The notes below the pieces were generated by a model. The model saw only the letters and a list, made by a program, of their open reading frames with translations, searched no databases and was not told the origin of the DNA. 64,000 bases of DNA from Mucilaginibacter dorajii (lineage in GTDB: Bacteria > Bacteroidota > Bacteroidia > Sphingobacteriales > Sphingobacteriaceae), in assembly GCF_024808255.1 (NCBI RefSeq), contig NZ_JANTYS010000020.1:62001-126000 (forward strand), given 5' to 3'. The translations under genes were made by a program, and so were the position numbers. The stretch's first letter is position 1. Every line of letters begins with the position of its first letter. Below are positions 56,901-64,000 of this stretch, one piece after another.

Positions 56901-58150
56901 GTGAGGCTGTTTTTATCGGCAGCGTTATGCAGGTATTGTTTAAAGGTGTTGTTTTTTCTATCCCAGTAAATTAGCCCGCCACCATTGGTGCCAATCCATA
57001 TGTTGCCGGCTTTATCTTCGGCAAAGTTGTTGATATCGCTAAAGGGGAGACTCTTTTTATCAGACAGGTGATGCGTGTAACCTGCAAACTTTATAATATT
57101 CTGGTGGTAGTAGCTCACCCCTCTTTTGTAGGTTCCGCACCAGATTATACCACTATTATCCTTATAAATACAGGTTATGCTGTTTTGACCGAGGGTTTTG
57201 CTATCGTCTTCGCGGTTGGTGATGTACTGGGTTTTAAAATCTTTTTTGTTTAAAAGATTGATGCCGCCGTGATCGGTACAAATCCAGATGCGGTTTTCAT
57301 CGTCCTGGACAACATCCGCTATTACGTCTGTGTTGATAGTACCCGTAGCTTTAACAATATGTTTAAATACTTTATTTACCGTACTGATGTAAAACACACC
57401 CGCCGAATAACTCGGTACAAAGGCCCAAAGATCATCCTGCTTATCAATATATATTCTATAGCTCGAACTTAGAGCCGATGGCAAATTGCCCAGCTTTAAG
57501 CGGTAATTTACCTGGTATGTTTTAGGATCTAAGCGCTCCAGGATACCGGAGTTGGATACCAGCCAGATGTTGCCTTTTGAATCTACCGATAAATCGGTAA
57601 CCAAGTTTGATGCTATCGAGGTTGTATCGGTATTTTTGTGGGTAAGGTTGATGGTGGTATTGGTAACAGGATTGTACTTAAAAACCCCTTGATTTTTATT
57701 GTGCTGCAAAAACCAGAAATTGCCAAACCTATCTTTTTTAATGGCTAAGATATAAGTATCATACACCTTAATTTTATACATGAAGGCTGTTAGGTTCCGG
57801 GTAAACTTCTCGGTAGCGGGGTCATAAATATTGAAGCCGGTGCGGGTTTCTATCCATAATTTATTTTCGGGACCTGGATTGATGCTTACAATGTAGTCGT
57901 CGTCAAGCGTGGTGGTATCGCCGGCTATGTGTTTAAAGCTTTTAATGCTGTAGCCATCGTATTTGTTTAAGCCCGATAACGTGCCAAACCACATAAAGCC
58001 CCTTTTATCCTTATAAATGCAGTTTACCTGGTTATGGGATAGCCCGGCATTGATATCCAGGTGTGAAAACTGGAATTGGTTATTTTGCGCACTCACCTGT
58101 TGCGCCATACATCGCAGCAAAAAAAGCAGCAAAAACGCCTTAAACTTCAT
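53996..58150 (-). CDS. Hybrid two-component system regulator (HTCS) of PUL 2
   Basis: 1384 aa. Signal peptide (to about 21, AQQVSAQ), two-component propeller repeats (about 25-700, e.g. GFMWFGTLSGLNKYDGY), Y_Y_Y domain (about 710-800), one membrane helix near 820 (TTWAYILYAALAIGSLLYL), HisKA with His872 in NVSHEFRTPL, HATPase (about 985-1100), receiver with Asp1180 in IVSDVTMPE, and an AraC helix-turn-helix (about 1275-1375). Transcribed in the same direction as, and upstream of, susC, but 756 bases apart, so it has its own transcript. Expected to sense an oligosaccharide in the periplasm and activate the operon. Confidence 0.95.
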   Translation of the reverse strand: MKFKAFLLLFLLRCMAQQVSAQNNQFQFSHLDINAGLSHNQVNCIYKDKRGFMWFGTLSGLNKYDGYSIKSFKHIAGDTTTLDDDYIVSINPGPENKLWIETRTGFNIYDPATEKFTRNLTAFMYKIKVYDTYILAIKKDRFGNFWFLQHNKNQGVFKYNPVTNTTINLTHKNTDTTSIASNLVTDLSVDSKGNIWLVSNSGILERLDPKTYQVNYRLKLGNLPSALSSSYRIYIDKQDDLWAFVPSYSAGVFYISTVNKVFKHIVKATGTINTDVIADVVQDDENRIWICTDHGGINLLNKKDFKTQYITNREDDSKTLGQNSITCIYKDNSGIIWCGTYKRGVSYYHQNIIKFAGYTHHLSDKKSLPFSDINNFAEDKAGNIWIGTNGGGLIYWDRKNNTFKQYLHNAADKNSLTNNVVVCLYFDHEQKLWIGTYYGGLDCFDGKTFRHYKHSDGVAASISEDRVCSITEDSDHNLLVGTLSAGLNILDKNRNVTGIYRYDGDMNKNSIHSNYISALIEDRRKNIWIVTAYGVDLLLKKDHRFLHYLHDDKDPTSLINNNTNNILEDKDGLIWISTREGISIFDYKTGKFTNINKADGLPDNTIIDLQQYSRNNIWASTPNGLSSIFVDRSSAKLKFRFVNYNETEGLQGREFTENSSYHTREGELLFGGGNGFNIFKPTDLLTNKNQPNLVFTDLQIFNQTVKPGDKVNGSVILNSSIVGLKNLSLKYNDNVFAIEFAALNYFNPDKTRYQYRMQGFDNNWIDADNKVRKATYTNLDAGDYIFRVRAGNNEGWNSNELSLNIKISPPYWKTTWAYILYAALAIGSLLYLRRRGIQKIRTQFSIEKEREEAQRMHELDLMKIKFFTNVSHEFRTPLSLIMAPVDKILKQVAEPEVQRQLMLVNRNAKRLLNLVNQLLDFRKMEYQELKLHKMNGDIISFIKDLSFAFTDVADQKSIRFVFDAEIETYYTSFDHDKIERIMFNLLSNAYKFTQEGGQVSVLINLIHKRDTDEQFLEIRVIDTGIGIAADKLDKIFDPFFQNDLPGSMLNQGSGIGLSITKEFVKLHEGEIYVESEFNQGSCFTVLLPLMQLDASVFTDTLLPFNHDNEFWLENGAVKTEVFKEPRDGKRPTVLLVEDNDDFRFYIKDNLKTAFNVIEAENGKKGWQKALAQHPNLIVSDVTMPEMNGIDLCLKLKNDKRTSHIPVILLTAMTGEDQQLKGLETGATDYLTKPFNFEILQSKIRNILSQQESMRKTYTKQVEVNPTEMHVDSPDEVFIKKVLILIDNNIANPNFSVEELSNEVFVSRYTLYKKILAMTGKTPNELVRSMRLKRAAQLLETGHLTISQICHKVGFKSQKYFVKMFKAEYNTIPSKYVEAAEEAEA

Positions 58151-58170
58151 GCAGTTACCGGTAAAATATA

Positions 58171-58213
58171 AATTGGTTTATAACTAACCTTAAAGGTAGT
58201 ATTAAAACCAATT
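58171..58213. promoter_or_regulatory. Inverted repeat upstream of the HTCS gene
   Basis: Arms AATTGGTTT (58171-58179) and AAACCAATT (58205-58213) are exact reverse complements, 25 bases apart, 21-63 bases upstream of the HTCS start. Possible operator for autoregulation; there is no direct evidence. Confidence 0.35.
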
Positions 58214-58266
58214 CATATTCAAACAAAATGAAGTTTTGCGTGATAATATAGTTGTATCGATAACAC

Positions 58267-58731
58267 TTATTTTTTCAACTCTTGGGCTTCGGCCAGCAAT
58301 TCCTCATCGGTAGTAAAGCCTTCCAGTTTTTTGGCGACGGTACCATCGGGGTTAAAAAAGAAAAGCGTTGGTGTAGCCCTGATCGGGTATTGCTCATTGA
58401 GTTTCTTTCCTTCCGGGCTATCAACATCAATAGCGATGTTAATCAGCTGAGCATTATAAGTTTCGCCTAACTCTTTTTTCACCAATACCTCCTGCTCCAT
58501 TTTTTTGCAGGTGGGGCACCACGAGGCATGTGCAAATACAAACAAAGGCTTGTTTTGCACCTTTGAAAATTCCATTGCCTGCGCCAGCGTAGTAACCTTG
58601 AAGTTGATACCATGTGCCGAGTTTAATTGCGGTTTAAACTTGTTGCTGCAAGCAGCGAAAGCAATACTCAAGCCAATCACCCCGAAGAGCACCAACAGCG
58701 TGCTCCTGTTTATTTTTATGTAAGTCATCAT
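58267..58731 (-). CDS. Thioredoxin-fold lipoprotein
   Basis: 154 aa lipoprotein (lipobox AFAAC, lipid Cys28). Thioredoxin fold with redox-active WCPTCKKM (Cys72 and Cys75), cis-proline motif RATPTLFFF near 120 and a C-terminal helix. The CPTC pair and periplasmic location fit a DsbD-gamma/thioredoxin-7-like thiol reductase or disulphide exchanger. Two adjacent ATG codons open the frame; either is possible. It sits between the HTCS and a monooxygenase gene, with the latter's terminator in between, so it is probably a separate transcript. Confidence 0.9.
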   Translation of the reverse strand: MMTYIKINRSTLLVLFGVIGLSIAFAACSNKFKPQLNSAHGINFKVTTLAQAMEFSKVQNKPLFVFAHASWCPTCKKMEQEVLVKKELGETYNAQLINIAIDVDSPEGKKLNEQYPIRATPTLFFFNPDGTVAKKLEGFTTDEELLAEAQELKK

Positions 58732-58809
58732 AAATTGTTCCGAACCTTTGTTGATTCAATTGGTTAGTCGCGACGCCTGATCATTCCTTACAAAATTTTT
58801 ATGGGGCAT

Positions 58810-58847
58810 AAAAAAGCACCGCGTGGGGGTTAACCACTGCGCGGTGC
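58810..58847 (-). terminator. Intrinsic terminator after the ABM monooxygenase gene
   Basis: On the - strand, stem GCACCGCG (58847-58840) pairs with CGCGGTGC (58823-58816), with further possible pairing inside the loop, followed by six T residues (58815-58810). GC-rich stem, standard form, 20 bases after the stop at 58868. Confidence 0.88.
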
Positions 58848-58867
58848 ATTGTAAAGGGAGGGGATAA

Positions 58868-59161
58868 TTATTTTACGGCTAACAGGTCGACCTTTTTAAT
58901 AACCGGTGCTTCGGCCAATAGTTCGGGGGCCTTTGCCATTAATGCTTTGGCTATTTCGCCGCCAAGGTGGGCATCGCGACCGGCTTCGTCTTCAAAAGTG
59001 TCAAATATGCCAAACGTTGATGGGCCGAGTTGCAGGGCATACCAACTTACGGTGCCTGGCTCCTGCTCTGCCAATGGCAAAGCGCTTTTAATAAAGTCGG
59101 CCACTTCTTGTTCTTTACCTGGTTTGGCCTCAAGCGTGGCCAGTAATGCTAATTTTACCAT
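58868..59161 (-). CDS. Antibiotic-biosynthesis-monooxygenase (ABM/YgiN-like) domain protein
   Basis: 97 aa, one ABM ferredoxin-like domain: KLALLATLEAKPGKEQEVADF opens it, GTVSWYALQL and FGIFDTFEDEAGRDAHL are the usual middle strands. Dimeric ABM proteins act as quinol monooxygenases or heme or aldehyde modifiers; the exact reaction is unknown. Cytoplasmic (no signal). A monocistronic unit: strong terminator behind it, and the terminator of the isomerase gene upstream. Confidence 0.88.
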   Translation of the reverse strand: MVKLALLATLEAKPGKEQEVADFIKSALPLAEQEPGTVSWYALQLGPSTFGIFDTFEDEAGRDAHLGGEIAKALMAKAPELLAEAPVIKKVDLLAVK

Positions 59162-59293
59162 TGTTTTTTGATTTTTGTAGGTGTTTTTACCTGACCGTTT
59201 TTAACGTCGGTCATTTATGCAAGCTTTGACGAGGCTGAGTTAATATCCTTACAATGAATTTAAAAATTTGTTTTGGTTCACTAAAAACAGCGT

Positions 59294-59330
59294 AAACAAA
59301 AAAGCCCTTGAGTTTTTTCAACTCAAAGGA
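59294..59330 (-). terminator. Intrinsic terminator after the rhamnoside/isomerase operon
   Basis: On the - strand a stem of about 9 bp (CCTTTGAGTT against AACTCAAGG, one bulged base; 59329-59306) is followed by GCTTTTTTGTTT (59305-59294). It lies 30 bases past the isomerase stop at 59360. Confidence 0.75.
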
Positions 59331-59359
59331 CTATTGTAAAGGTTCTTAGTATTTAGCCC

Positions 59360-60790
59360 TCAACACACCCTCACCATATCCATTCCTAATATATGTGCCA
59401 ACTTTTGTATTTTACTGCTGATGTGGCCCACGCCTACCGCGCAATGATGCGCGGGGCCGTGGCTGTTCCAGTCATTTACAAACCGGCGGGCGCCGCATGA
59501 AAAGCGGTAGCGACTGTTGGTATTACCTATCTGAAGGATCGGGCCGGCAACAGATTCACCTTCTGCTACCAGCAGCATTAGCGCGCCATTTGCCGTTTCA
59601 ACAACAGACAACAAGGTAACCGGACCATTTTTAACGGCCATCTCTACCGATAAGCCCTTCCCTACTTTGCCATGATACACCTGCAAAGGCTTCACTTTGG
59701 TTTTTCCTTCGGCTATGGCAATATGGCCGGGGCCGTCATGTCCCATCAATACCATATCATCTTTATAATCCATGGCGTAATATTCGGTGAAGGAGCCGCC
59801 TGCGCCAAAGCTATCCATGATTTTCATGGCCTGGGCGTTTTTTATTTCGTACTCCCCAGCCACCGGGATGCCGTTGGCCGTAAGCAGCGAGTTACCGAGG
59901 ATGATCGAGCTCATCGTATCCTCGTTATCTGCAATGCCGGTGCCCTTATGGTAATACGCGAACGACCCTAATTTATAGCTGGCGGTTAATTTATCCATCG
60001 CAACGGATGTTTTTGCCGCCCTCGCCAGTTCTTCGGGCAGACAATCAGGCTGAATATCGAACTTGTCTTTAAAATCCGCTACGCGGCTTTCTATTTCAGC
60101 GGTGCCTACTTCGTTTTTAATCGCGGTCAATTCCTCTACCTCGATGTGCTCAAAATGGCCGCCGAAATATTTGATCTGCAAGGTTAGATCTGTATAGATA
60201 TCCAACATGCCTGAGTAATAATTGCCCATGCAGCCCATGCGGTTGTTTTGCATAATGTTGGCAACGTTGGCCGCTTCTATCCACTCACTGATCTCCTTCC
60301 AGCTTTCGGCATCGTTTTCAAGCATGCCGGTTACCTGGTGAAATTTAATGCCTGTTCTTTTAAACACGTTGGCAATTTCTGGCACCGGGCAGGCCGAGCA
60401 GTATTTGAGCCAGGTACCCGTCATCTGGATACGATCGCTCAGTTTATTAAACTGTTCGTAATTTATACTATCCCCCGGCGAAAGGTTTAAGATGATCACC
60501 GGCACATTGGCTTTCTGTACAACAGGCAGCACAGTGGCCGATAAGGCGTAAGTGCCTACGTACAACAATATCAGCTGCACATCCTCCTGCCTGAAAAGTT
60601 TGCCGGTTTCAAAGGCTTTATCAACGGTATCCACCAATCCGGCGTTAACCACAGTTACCGGCAACTCATCCAATTTTGATTTCAGGCCACCCAGGTAACC
60701 TTCCAGACTTGCCTTAAGCCCTTCAAACTGATCCCAATATACATCCAGTCCTATTCCGAATAGACCGATCTTTAAGTTGCTGTTTATCAT
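59360..60790 (-). CDS. AraA-like L-arabinose/L-fucose isomerase family protein
   Basis: 476 aa, cytoplasmic, no signal peptide. Rossmann-like first domain (KIGLFGIGLDVYWDQF) and the C-terminal catalytic domain. Manganese-site residues of AraA are conserved in order: Glu313 in AGEYE, Glu336 in FTEYYAMD, His351 in LMGHDGPGHI, and His448/His449 in GPAHHCAVGVGH (E. coli AraA: Glu306, Glu333, His350, His450). Sequence between motifs departs from classic AraA, so it is a family relative rather than clearly araA. Its ATG overlaps the GH78 stop as ATGA, which couples their translation and suggests that it isomerises a sugar released by the rhamnosidases; rhamnose, fucose or arabinose are all possible. 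Confidence 0.85.
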   Translation of the reverse strand: MINSNLKIGLFGIGLDVYWDQFEGLKASLEGYLGGLKSKLDELPVTVVNAGLVDTVDKAFETGKLFRQEDVQLILLYVGTYALSATVLPVVQKANVPVIILNLSPGDSINYEQFNKLSDRIQMTGTWLKYCSACPVPEIANVFKRTGIKFHQVTGMLENDAESWKEISEWIEAANVANIMQNNRMGCMGNYYSGMLDIYTDLTLQIKYFGGHFEHIEVEELTAIKNEVGTAEIESRVADFKDKFDIQPDCLPEELARAAKTSVAMDKLTASYKLGSFAYYHKGTGIADNEDTMSSIILGNSLLTANGIPVAGEYEIKNAQAMKIMDSFGAGGSFTEYYAMDYKDDMVLMGHDGPGHIAIAEGKTKVKPLQVYHGKVGKGLSVEMAVKNGPVTLLSVVETANGALMLLVAEGESVAGPILQIGNTNSRYRFSCGARRFVNDWNSHGPAHHCAVGVGHISSKIQKLAHILGMDMVRVC

Positions 60791-63567
60791 TTATTTAAAT
60801 CAAAAATATAATTACCAGATCCACAGGAGATTTTTACAAGGTCTTTTTCTGCAGACCGTTCATAAGTTGTTTGTTTTCCGTTGGCGAATAGCTTCATACC
60901 CGGCTTTAGCGGCAGGTATACGTTTGCTTTTGTATTAGGCGGAATGGTTACCACTAAATGGAAACTATCCGCTCGTTTTGTCCAATTTGTTTTAACCCAC
61001 CCGTATGGTGTATGAAAAGTCCCGCTGGCGCTGTTGATATCGCCCACCAGCTGCGGCCTTATGCTGAGTTGTTTAAAGCCTGTACTGCCATCTTCCTGCG
61101 CTATGCCCGCAAGTCCGCTGTAAAACCATTCCATAATATGACCAAGCATTAAGTGGTTATTTGATACATTTTCCAATGCGGGCCATGACTCTGTTAAGGC
61201 TGTGGCCCCTTTTTTAAGCTGATAGCCATAACCCGGCACATCATCGCGGTTGTTCATGTCATAAATCACCTGCGATTGGCCGCCTTTATCGAGCGCGTTT
61301 ATTAAAAAATGAAAGCCGATGTCGCCCGCCGTAAGCTTATAATTTTGCTGTTTGATGGAATCCGTCAGGTTTTTTAATACTGTGGCGCGATTACTTTCAT
61401 TAACCAAACCTAAACTTAAAGGCATAGCCATTGCCGTTTGGCTGCCGGTTGAATAAACGTTGGTAGCGGCATTGAAAAACTTACTATTGAAGGCATCCTT
61501 AACCTCAGTTGCCTGTTTTTCGTAAGCGACAGCATCCTGTGACTTGTTTAATACCGATGCCATTTTACCCAGCAACATTACATCGTAATAATAAATGGCC
61601 GTCGCGGTAAGAGCTTTTGGCGTAAGTTGTGCTTCGCCGGGCTGGTTTGGGCCGTAATCAAACCAATCGCCTAAACCATAGTTCAGGATATGGTTATTGG
61701 CTTTGCCGGCCAGGTAGGCTACATACCGTTGCATCATAGGGTATGCCTGTTGCAGTATATCTTTATCGCCATACCAGGTGTATAACTGCCATGGCAGGAT
61801 CACCGCGCTGCTGCCCCACTCGGGCGAATCAAGAAAGCCGCCGTCAAATTTTACAAACTCGGGCGCTATATCTGGCACAAAACCTTCTTTGCTTTGAGCA
61901 TCTATCAAATCGAACACCAGCTTGCGATACAAAGCATAATTATCCAGGTTGTAATGGATAGAATTCCCCATCAGGTAATCCTGCTCCAGCCAGCTCAGCT
62001 TCTCGCGGTGAGGGCAATCAGTGATCACGCTTTGGTAATTACTTTTTATGGCCCAGTTAATGAGTGTATAAATGCGGTTAAATAATTTATTTGAGCAGTT
62101 GAACGTACCACTTTGGGGCGATGAGTTACGGGTATGCAGTGATGTTAGTTGTTGAATAATAGGTAATGTATCTTTTTTGCCGGCCGGCACAGCTCCCTCA
62201 ACCTGTACGTACCTGAAACCATAATAGGTAAACTTTGGTCGCCATACCTCAACGCCGTTACCTTTTAGGGTATATGACAGGTAATAAGGCTCGCCGGTAG
62301 CTTCCTGGTTGGCCAGTTTCCCGGGCGTTAAAATTTCGGCCGGGGTCAGTTTTACAGTTTGCCCCTTACGTCCTTTAACCTTCAGTTCCAAAATACCCGA
62401 AATATTCTGCCCAAAATCATACACATACACTGATGGCTTAGGTTCACTAACCTTCTGCACCTTAAACGAATCCATAACCGCTACCGGGTAATCAGGATCG
62501 GCCTTCAATATTCCCTTCGGTACGGTAACCAATTCGGCATTTCTCCATTGGGCATCATTAAAGCCCGTTGTGTTCCAACCTTTCTGTTCCAGTCGGGCAT
62601 CATAATCCTCGCCCCCATAAATACTACTAAATATTATTGCCGATGGCGCGGTTTTCCAGCTTTGGTCACTTACAATATCCCCGGTAGTTCCATCGGTGTA
62701 AACCAGTTTTATCCTGCAAATAAGTTTGGGCATCCCAGAAGCATCTACAAATTTAAAATAGCGCTCGCGGTTAATATTGTAAAAGCCATTTCCTACGGTT
62801 ACGCCAATGGCGTTTGTACCCGGTTTTAAAAGGCTGGTAACGTCCAATACGTTGTACAGGCAGGTTTTGTCATAATAAGTCCAGCCGGGGGTTAAAAAGC
62901 CATTGCCTGCTTTGCGGCCATTCAGCGTTAACTCGTACTGGCCCAGGCCGCTGATAAAAGCATATGCCATGGCTACTTTTTTAGGCGCGGTAAACTCTTT
63001 TCTGAAGTTGGGCACTACCGGCCTTTGCATCGCTTTGTTGCCTAATTGCGATACTGAAGGGAAATGAACGCCTGGCGCTACACGCATATCATCGGGCAAA
63101 TCTTCATAACCAATCCAGCGGGCACCTTTCCAGTCAGCAGTGTTTTCAAGCCCGGTACAAAAAGTACTGACCCTGCTCCATGACGATGCCTTTTTGTTTT
63201 TATCCCAAACCCTTACCTGCCAGTAATAAACTGTACCCGGCTTTAAGGATTTACCCAGGTAAGGCACCAAAACGCTTTCATCGCTTTTAATTACTGCAGA
63301 GTTCCAGTTATCAAAAACGCCCGCTTTTAAATTTTTTATTGATGTGGCAACAACCAATTGGTAAGCCGTTTGATATTGATCATTTTGCTGCGATGAGGTT
63401 TCCCAACCAAAATGCAGGTTTTGAACGGGCACACCCAAAGGATCAACCCGGTTTTCGCACAACGTGGTTACTACGTTTAATTGCGCAAAAGCGTCGTTAA
63501 ACATCAAAGCAATTGCAGCGCCGGCCAACAGCCACCGTAATAAAATCTGCTTATAATAACAGGTCAT
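60787..63567 (-). CDS. GH78 alpha-L-rhamnosidase, exported
   Basis: About 926 aa from the ATG at 63567. A TTG at 63582 is in frame, but the ATG gives signal peptide MTCYYKQILLRWLLAGAAIALMF with cleavage near DAFAQ. Domain order is that of bacterial rhamnosidases: fibronectin-like N domain (about 35-135, YYWQVRVWDKNKKASSW), Bac_rhamnosid_N (about 150-330, AYAFISGLGQYELTLNG), a beta domain (about 340-440), then the alpha/alpha barrel with TDCPHREKLSWLEQDYL near 515, the family's most conserved stretch. C-terminal beta sandwich ends near FDLNK. Cleaves terminal alpha-L-rhamnose. 15 bases behind the GH106-like gene. Confidence 0.93.
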   Translation of the reverse strand: MTCYYKQILLRWLLAGAAIALMFNDAFAQLNVVTTLCENRVDPLGVPVQNLHFGWETSSQQNDQYQTAYQLVVATSIKNLKAGVFDNWNSAVIKSDESVLVPYLGKSLKPGTVYYWQVRVWDKNKKASSWSRVSTFCTGLENTADWKGARWIGYEDLPDDMRVAPGVHFPSVSQLGNKAMQRPVVPNFRKEFTAPKKVAMAYAFISGLGQYELTLNGRKAGNGFLTPGWTYYDKTCLYNVLDVTSLLKPGTNAIGVTVGNGFYNINRERYFKFVDASGMPKLICRIKLVYTDGTTGDIVSDQSWKTAPSAIIFSSIYGGEDYDARLEQKGWNTTGFNDAQWRNAELVTVPKGILKADPDYPVAVMDSFKVQKVSEPKPSVYVYDFGQNISGILELKVKGRKGQTVKLTPAEILTPGKLANQEATGEPYYLSYTLKGNGVEVWRPKFTYYGFRYVQVEGAVPAGKKDTLPIIQQLTSLHTRNSSPQSGTFNCSNKLFNRIYTLINWAIKSNYQSVITDCPHREKLSWLEQDYLMGNSIHYNLDNYALYRKLVFDLIDAQSKEGFVPDIAPEFVKFDGGFLDSPEWGSSAVILPWQLYTWYGDKDILQQAYPMMQRYVAYLAGKANNHILNYGLGDWFDYGPNQPGEAQLTPKALTATAIYYYDVMLLGKMASVLNKSQDAVAYEKQATEVKDAFNSKFFNAATNVYSTGSQTAMAMPLSLGLVNESNRATVLKNLTDSIKQQNYKLTAGDIGFHFLINALDKGGQSQVIYDMNNRDDVPGYGYQLKKGATALTESWPALENVSNNHLMLGHIMEWFYSGLAGIAQEDGSTGFKQLSIRPQLVGDINSASGTFHTPYGWVKTNWTKRADSFHLVVTIPPNTKANVYLPLKPGMKLFANGKQTTYERSAEKDLVKISCGSGNYIFDLNK

Positions 63568-63582
63568 ATATCTTGATATCAA

Positions 63583-64000
63583 TTAAAAGCTGCTTTGCTG
63601 TATAGTAACCGGCCCCACCAAACCCGACTTTAACAAAGGCGAATCCTTATTATAAAACTCGTAAGTAGTAAAAGTAAACCTATGGCTTGTACGGTGCTGC
63701 CCCTTTACCAGCCATTCGGGCCAAAGATTGTCATCTTTAATGCTATCGCCAGGTATCCTGGCATCGCCAATAAGCCGGTTAGCCCATAAATTTACTACTT
63801 CTATTTCCAACTGGTTATGTGCTTTTAAACCGGCAGCACTGATATCTATTTTCCAGGGCGCTGTCCAGATCACGCCAACATCTTTACCATTTACTTTCAC
63901 ACGCGCCATATTGCTTACCTCGCCAAGATCAAGGCTTATCTTTTTATTTTTTTGGGCGATGATGTTTTTAGGCAAATCAAAAACTTTATGGTACACTGCT
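63583..64000 (-). CDS. C-terminal part of a GH106-like rhamnosidase, cut off by the window
   Basis: 139 residues are visible and the frame stays open through the window edge, so this is the 3' end of a larger gene. KISLDLGEVSNMARVKVNG then GVIWTAPWKIDI and VVNLWANRLIGDARIPGD form the sugar-binding-like jelly roll that closes GH106 alpha-L-rhamnosidases and related large glycosidases. Ends GLVGPVTIQQ. It is upstream of GH78 in the same operon, which supports a rhamnose-rich substrate such as rhamnogalacturonan. Family assignment rests on this tail only. Confidence 0.78.
   Translation of the reverse strand, partial: AVYHKVFDLPKNIIAQKNKKISLDLGEVSNMARVKVNGKDVGVIWTAPWKIDISAAGLKAHNQLEIEVVNLWANRLIGDARIPGDSIKDDNLWPEWLVKGQHRTSHRFTFTTYEFYNKDSPLLKSGLVGPVTIQQSSF

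Noticed and set aside
1..64000. Search for prophage, integrase, insertion-sequence transposase, CRISPR or toxin-antitoxin genes
   Set aside because: No recognisable motif or array; all large frames are metabolic, regulatory or envelope genes.

Overview
The window is a stretch of a Bacteroidota chromosome. It most resembles the family Sphingobacteriaceae (Mucilaginibacter/Pedobacter type); this is inferred from gene content, not from a marker gene. The grounds are two complete SusC/SusD pairs, two giant hybrid two-component regulators (propeller, histidine kinase, receiver and AraC in one chain), many lipoproteins and exported glycosidases, a DUF4249/TonB-receptor operon, a LytS/LytTR pair, weak Shine-Dalgarno sites and moderate GC. 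No rRNA, tRNA, CRISPR array, integrase, transposase or phage gene was seen.

Layout. (1) 1-3178: a cut-off small-molecule kinase on +, a DUF885 metallopeptidase-like protein on -, and one doubtful small ORF. (2) 3271-23386: polysaccharide utilization locus 1. A + strand hybrid regulator (19376-23386) diverges from a - strand series: SusC, SusD, DUF3823 lipoprotein, a clear intrinsic terminator, then GH2, GH127-like, GH43-like propeller, BNR/sialidase-like, GH5-like and a PHP-like protein. The GH127-type metal/catalytic residues suggest a beta-L-arabinofuranose-containing plant glycan. A MITE-like nested inverted repeat separates GH2 from GH127. (3) 23502-28622: a vanadium-haloperoxidase/PAP2 lipoprotein and a divergent VCBS/ASPIC-UnbV lipoprotein. 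(4) 28627-37742: a tight six-gene - strand operon: unknown secreted protein, STN-type TonB receptor, two tandem DUF4249 lipoproteins, a large MG2-like protein ending in a TonB-plug-like segment without a barrel, and a second unknown secreted protein. This is the best candidate here for an undescribed envelope system. (5) 37900-43580: a GH43 enzyme, a TonB receptor broken by a small deletion, and a LytS/LytTR two-component pair.

(6) 43707-58150: polysaccharide utilization locus 2. An upstream hybrid regulator on the same strand precedes a long non-coding leader and then SusC, SusD, IPT/TIG surface glycan-binding lipoprotein, a relic of a second such gene, a stand-alone carbohydrate-binding protein, an AraC regulator and a GH51-like clan GH-A hydrolase. 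An arabinose-containing polymer is the simplest guess. (7) 58267-59161: a thioredoxin lipoprotein and an ABM-type monooxygenase. (8) 59360-64000: a rhamnoside cluster with the C-terminus of a GH106-like protein, a GH78 alpha-L-rhamnosidase and, overlapping it by ATGA, an AraA-like sugar isomerase.

Logic: SusC/D complexes import oligosaccharides, hybrid regulators sense them, and exported glycosidases trim them. The kinase and isomerase would act on released sugars in the cytoplasm. Substrates are inferred from family membership only. Several genes have TTG-initiated frames; I chose internal ATGs where these restore a normal signal peptide.
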